Positions 60,881 to 64,000 of a DNA stretch of 64,000 nt are shown here, one piece after another. The notes under the pieces are model-generated. The model was given only the letters and a program-made list of their open reading frames with translations. It was not told the origin of the DNA and did not search any database. This DNA comes from Mycolicibacterium brisbanense (lineage in GTDB: Bacteria; Actinomycetota; Actinomycetes; Mycobacteriales; Mycobacteriaceae): the NCBI RefSeq assembly GCF_001570425.1, contig NZ_BCSX01000039.1, positions 186,001 through 250,000 on the forward strand. The letters are read 5' to 3'. The number at the start of each line of letters is the position of its first letter. Position 1 is the stretch's first letter. Made by a program: the position numbers and the translations under genes.

Positions 60881-62473
60881 TTGACCACACTCCTGATCAA
60901 CGGGCGGATCCATAGTCCCGCCCACCCCGACGCCACCGCCTTCGCCGTGCGCGACGGCGTGATCGCATGGCTCGGCAGCGACGACGTCGGCCGCCTGCAG
61001 TTCTCCGACGCCCGCGTCGTCGACCTCGACGGCGGCTTCGTCGCTCCCGCGTTCGTCGACAGTCACGTCCACCTCACCGCCACCGGGCTCAACCTCGACG
61101 GTCTGGACCTGCGCGCGGCCACCTCACTGGCCGAGTGTCTGCGACTGCTCGGCGACCATGCGCGGCGGCACCCGGACGGCCCGATCTGGGGCCACGGCTG
61201 GGACGAGTCGAGCTGGCCCGAACGCACCCCGCCCTCCACTGCCGACCTGGACGCCGTGCTGGGCAACCGCCCGGCCTACCTGGCCCGGGTCGACGTGCAC
61301 TCGGCAGCCGCCAGCAGCGCGTTGCGTGCGCTGGCGCCCGGGCTGGCCGACGCGGCGGGCTTCGATCCGCACCGCCCGCTGCGCGCCGACGCCCACCATC
61401 TCGTCCGTGCCGCGGCCCGCGAGCGCCTCACACCGGCCCAACGTCACGCCGCACGGCTCGCGGCCCTCGACCACGCAGCCGGCCACGGTATCGCTGCGGT
61501 CCACGAATGCGCGGGCCCCGAGATCGGCGGCCTCGACGATTGGCTGGACCTGCGCCGACTCGACCACGGCGTCGAGATCGTCGGGTACTGGGGCGAAGCC
61601 GTCACCGACGCCGCCCAGGCCAGGACACTGATCGGCGAGACGGGCGCCCGCGGGCTGGCCGGTGACCTGTTCGTCGACGGCGCCCTGGGATCGCGCACCG
61701 CGCGGCTGCACGAGCCGTACGCCGACGCGCCCGACACCTGCGGCAATTGCTACCTGGACACCGACACCGTCACCGCCCACCTGCGCGCGTGCACCGAGGC
61801 CGGCATCACCGCCGGATTCCATGTCATCGGGGACGCTGCCGTCACCGCTGTCGTCGAGGCGCTGGCCGTCGTCGTCGACGCGTTCGGGGCGCCCGCGGTC
61901 GCGCGCTGCGGGCACCGGCTGGAACATCTGGAGATGGTCAGCGCGGCCCAGGCCGCCCAGCTCGGATCGTGGGGCGTCATCGCCAGCATGCAGCCCAACT
62001 TCGATGCGCTGTGGGGCGGTGACGACGGTATGTACGCTCAGCGTCTCGGGCCTGACCGAGTCCATCGGCTCAACCCGTTTGCGCTGTTAGCATCCGAAGG
62101 CGTGCCCCTCGCGTTCGGCTCCGATACCCCGGTCACCAGCATGAACCCCTGGCAGACCGTGCGCGCGGCCGTCGAACACCGCACCCCGGGCAGCGCGGTG
62201 TCCCCGCGCGCCGCGTTCGCCGCGGCCACCCGAGGCGGCTGGCGCGCCGGCGGGGTGCGCGACGGTGTCACCGGCACCCTGGTCCCCGGCGCGGTCGCCA
62301 GCTACGCGATCTGGGATGCCGACGATCTGGAGGTCAGCGCACCGGCGAACGCCGTGCAGCGCTGGTCCACCGACCCACGGTCGCGGGTGCCTGCGCTGCC
62401 GCGGCTGGCCGCTGGAGTCGACCTGCCGCGCTGCAGGCAGACCGTTCATCGGGGTGTCGTCATCCATGGCTAG
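60881..62473 (+). CDS. YtcJ-like metal-dependent amidohydrolase
   Basis: The 530-residue protein is an amidohydrolase with the first metal motif FVDSHVHLTATGLNLDGLDL, the YtcJ-type stretch GHGWDESSWPERTPP, FVDGALGSRTARLHEPY, FHVIGDAAV (H ligand), CGHRLEHLEMV (H ligand) and the catalytic Asp in FGSDTPVTSMNPW. The substrate is unknown. The only suitable start is TTG 60881, giving the normal N-terminus (LLINGRIHSPAHP); no ribosome-binding sequence is visible. The stop overlaps the lnt ATG region by 8 bp. Confidence 0.88.
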   Translation: MTTLLINGRIHSPAHPDATAFAVRDGVIAWLGSDDVGRLQFSDARVVDLDGGFVAPAFVDSHVHLTATGLNLDGLDLRAATSLAECLRLLGDHARRHPDGPIWGHGWDESSWPERTPPSTADLDAVLGNRPAYLARVDVHSAAASSALRALAPGLADAAGFDPHRPLRADAHHLVRAAARERLTPAQRHAARLAALDHAAGHGIAAVHECAGPEIGGLDDWLDLRRLDHGVEIVGYWGEAVTDAAQARTLIGETGARGLAGDLFVDGALGSRTARLHEPYADAPDTCGNCYLDTDTVTAHLRACTEAGITAGFHVIGDAAVTAVVEALAVVVDAFGAPAVARCGHRLEHLEMVSAAQAAQLGSWGVIASMQPNFDALWGGDDGMYAQRLGPDRVHRLNPFALLASEGVPLAFGSDTPVTSMNPWQTVRAAVEHRTPGSAVSPRAAFAAATRGGWRAGGVRDGVTGTLVPGAVASYAIWDADDLEVSAPANAVQRWSTDPRSRVPALPRLAAGVDLPRCRQTVHRGVVIHG

Positions 62474-64000
62474 CGACCGCCATCGGTTCGAACGGTTGCG
62501 GGCCCGGCCACACGATGTCACCGAGGTGCTGCCGGCGGTCGCCGACGACGATGACGACGAGCGCGAGGACGACGACCTCGAGAGTGAATTCGACGACGAC
62601 GAGGACGGGCCCGGTCTCGACGAAGACGTCGAGATCGACGATGCCGACGCGGGTACCGACTCTCGTACCTCCCGGTCGGAGCGCGTCGCTGCGCTGACCG
62701 CGTGGGGACGCCGGTTCGGCCGTGCGACCCTCGACCGCTGGGCCCAGCTCGGTGCCAGCGTCGGAAGCGGCCTCTTGCTGTGGGCGAGTTTCCCGTCCGT
62801 GGGCTGGTGGGCGACGGCGTTCGTGGGGCTGGCGCTGCTGGGCTGGGTGCTGACGCTGCCATCGACCACCCGCGCCGGTGGCTTCGGCTACGGATTCGTG
62901 TTCGGGCTGGCGTTCTATGTCCCGCTGTTGCCGTGGATCAGCGGCTTGGTGGGTCCCGTGCCGTGGCTGGCACTGGCGGCGCTGCAGGCGGTGTTCTGCG
63001 GGGTGTTCGGGTTGTTGGCTGTCCTGGTCCGGCAGTTGCCGGGCTGGCCGTTGTGGTTCGCCGCGGTGTGGGTTGCGGCGGAATGGCTCAAGTCGACCGT
63101 GCCGTTCGGCGGATTCCCGTGGGGCGTGGTCGGGTTCGGGCAGTCGAACGGCCCGCTGCTGCCGATCGCGCGGGTGGGCGGGGCGCCGCTGGTGTCGTTC
63201 GCCGTCGCGCTGGCCGCCTTCAGCCTGACCCTGGTGGCGTGCGAGATCGTCCAGTGGTGGCACCACGGTCACAAGCCCGGCGTGCCGCCCCCTGCGGTCG
63301 TGCTTCCCGGCGTGTGTGTGTCGGTGGTGCTGTTGGGCACCGCGTTGTTGTGGCCGGAGGTGCGGCACTCCGCTGTCGGCGTCGCCGATGAACCGTCGGT
63401 GACCGTCGCGGCGGTGCAGGGCAATGTTCCCCGGCTGGGCCTGGAATTCAACGCGCAACGACGTGCCGTGCTCGACAACCACGTCCGCGAGACCGGGCTG
63501 CTCGCCGACGATGTCCGGGCAGGCCGGGCCGCGCAGCCGATGTTCGTCATCTGGCCGGAGAACTCCTCCGACATCGACCCGCTGGCCAACGCCGACGCCG
63601 CCGCGCAGATCAGCGCCGCGGCCAACGCGATCAAGGCGCCGATCCTGGTCGGCGGCGTCGTCAAAGCCGACGGCTACACGCCGGACAATCCCGTCGCCAA
63701 CAACACCGTGATCGTGTGGGACCCGGCCACCGGCCCCGGTGATCGCCACGACAAGCAGATCGTCCAACCGTTCGGCGAATACCTGCCGTGGCGCGGCTTC
63801 TTCCGGCACCTGTCGTCGTACGCCGACCGCGCAGGCTACTTCGTGCCGGGTACCGGCGACGGCGTCGTGCATGCCGCGGGCGTACCCATCGGGGTCACCA
63901 CGTGCTGGGAGGTGATCTTCGACCGGGCCGCCCGCGAATCGGTCCTCAACGGGGCCCAGGTGCTGGCGGTGCCGTCCAACAACGCCACGTTTGACGCGAC
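62466..64000 (+). CDS. lnt: Apolipoprotein N-acyltransferase Lnt (3' end beyond window)
   Basis: Lnt adds the third acyl chain to lipoproteins at the outer face of the cytoplasmic membrane. The visible 511 residues hold an acidic N-terminal stretch (about 28-60, mostly Asp/Glu) not found in enterobacterial Lnt, then about six to seven membrane helices, then the nitrilase-like domain. The catalytic triad is E365 (VIWPENSSD), K430 (RHDKQIVQPFGEYLP) and C480 (GVTTCWEVIF). ATG 62466 overlaps the amidohydrolase stop by 8 bp. In M. tuberculosis Lnt is fused to the polyprenol-phosphate mannose synthase Ppm1; whether the fusion exists here cannot be seen. Confidence 0.93.
   Translation, partial: MASDRHRFERLRARPHDVTEVLPAVADDDDDEREDDDLESEFDDDEDGPGLDEDVEIDDADAGTDSRTSRSERVAALTAWGRRFGRATLDRWAQLGASVGSGLLLWASFPSVGWWATAFVGLALLGWVLTLPSTTRAGGFGYGFVFGLAFYVPLLPWISGLVGPVPWLALAALQAVFCGVFGLLAVLVRQLPGWPLWFAAVWVAAEWLKSTVPFGGFPWGVVGFGQSNGPLLPIARVGGAPLVSFAVALAAFSLTLVACEIVQWWHHGHKPGVPPPAVVLPGVCVSVVLLGTALLWPEVRHSAVGVADEPSVTVAAVQGNVPRLGLEFNAQRRAVLDNHVRETGLLADDVRAGRAAQPMFVIWPENSSDIDPLANADAAAQISAAANAIKAPILVGGVVKADGYTPDNPVANNTVIVWDPATGPGDRHDKQIVQPFGEYLPWRGFFRHLSSYADRAGYFVPGTGDGVVHAAGVPIGVTTCWEVIFDRAARESVLNGAQVLAVPSNNATFDA

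Noticed and set aside
62460..63872. 470-codon minus-strand frame opposite lnt
   Set aside because: The Lnt catalytic triad and membrane helices are clear on the plus strand. The long antisense frame comes from GC-rich third positions.

Overview
The window is chromosomal DNA from a fast-growing, saprophyte-like mycobacterium (Mycolicibacterium type). The evidence is the high G+C content, the Pup-proteasome genes, F420-type oxidoreductases, an MmpL transporter, Mtb12/CFP2-family secreted proteins, an EspC-like type VII secretion protein, and a gene order that, from memory, follows M. tuberculosis from hisE/hisG (Rv2122c-Rv2121c) to ppm1/lnt (Rv2051c). No rRNA, tRNA, CRISPR array, insertion sequence or integrase was recognised.

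Layout. 1-1.4 kb: an EspC-like small protein and a WXG-like protein with a toxin-like C-terminus, on the minus strand next to hisE. 1.4-4.5 kb: hisE, hisG, a DUF4126 membrane protein and a FAD disulfide reductase. 4.4-10.4 kb: accessory modules (flavodoxin, SRPBCC with ArsR, HxlR with an MmpL transporter, a mycothiol-dependent isomerase-like enzyme). 10.4-14.3 kb: thioesterase and RecB-like nuclease, divergent trmI, DUF503, two Mtb12-like exported proteins. 14.5-39.8 kb: the Pup-proteasome superlocus (mpa, dop, pup, prcB, prcA, pafA, pafB, pafC, tatA, tatC, helY). It is interrupted between mpa and dop by DUF418/TetR, LysR/EamA and a complete ectABCD operon, and between prcA and pafA by membrane proteins, a hydrolase and a TetR. 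39.8-42.3 kb: 5'-3' exonuclease, VOC protein, PepE-like peptidase. 42.3-59.5 kb: an F420-type oxidoreductase, an SDR and the aerobic cobalamin genes cobL, cobM, cobK, cobIJ, cobH, cobG and cobN, with a DUF4139 gene and a DUF4129/MoxR/DUF58 operon interspersed. 59.5-64 kb: two tandem F420/PPOX proteins, FxsA, an amidohydrolase and the start of lnt, cut by the window edge.

How the genes work together. Dop deamidates Pup, PafA ligates it to proteins, Mpa unfolds the tagged proteins and PrcBA degrades them. PafB and PafC form a DNA-damage transcription activator, and a close match to the PafBC-type promoter lies directly before the RecB-like nuclease gene in the same window. EctABCD makes ectoine and 5-hydroxyectoine from aspartate semialdehyde. 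The cob genes cover most corrin-ring methylation steps and cobalt insertion. Most operons use 1-4 bp stop/start overlaps, and many first genes show a TAnnnT element 5-8 nt before the start codon, suggesting leaderless mRNAs. The most unusual structures are two tandem 35-bp repeats that form a chain of ATGA stop/start overlaps between pafB and pafC, and the toxin-like type VII pair at the left edge.
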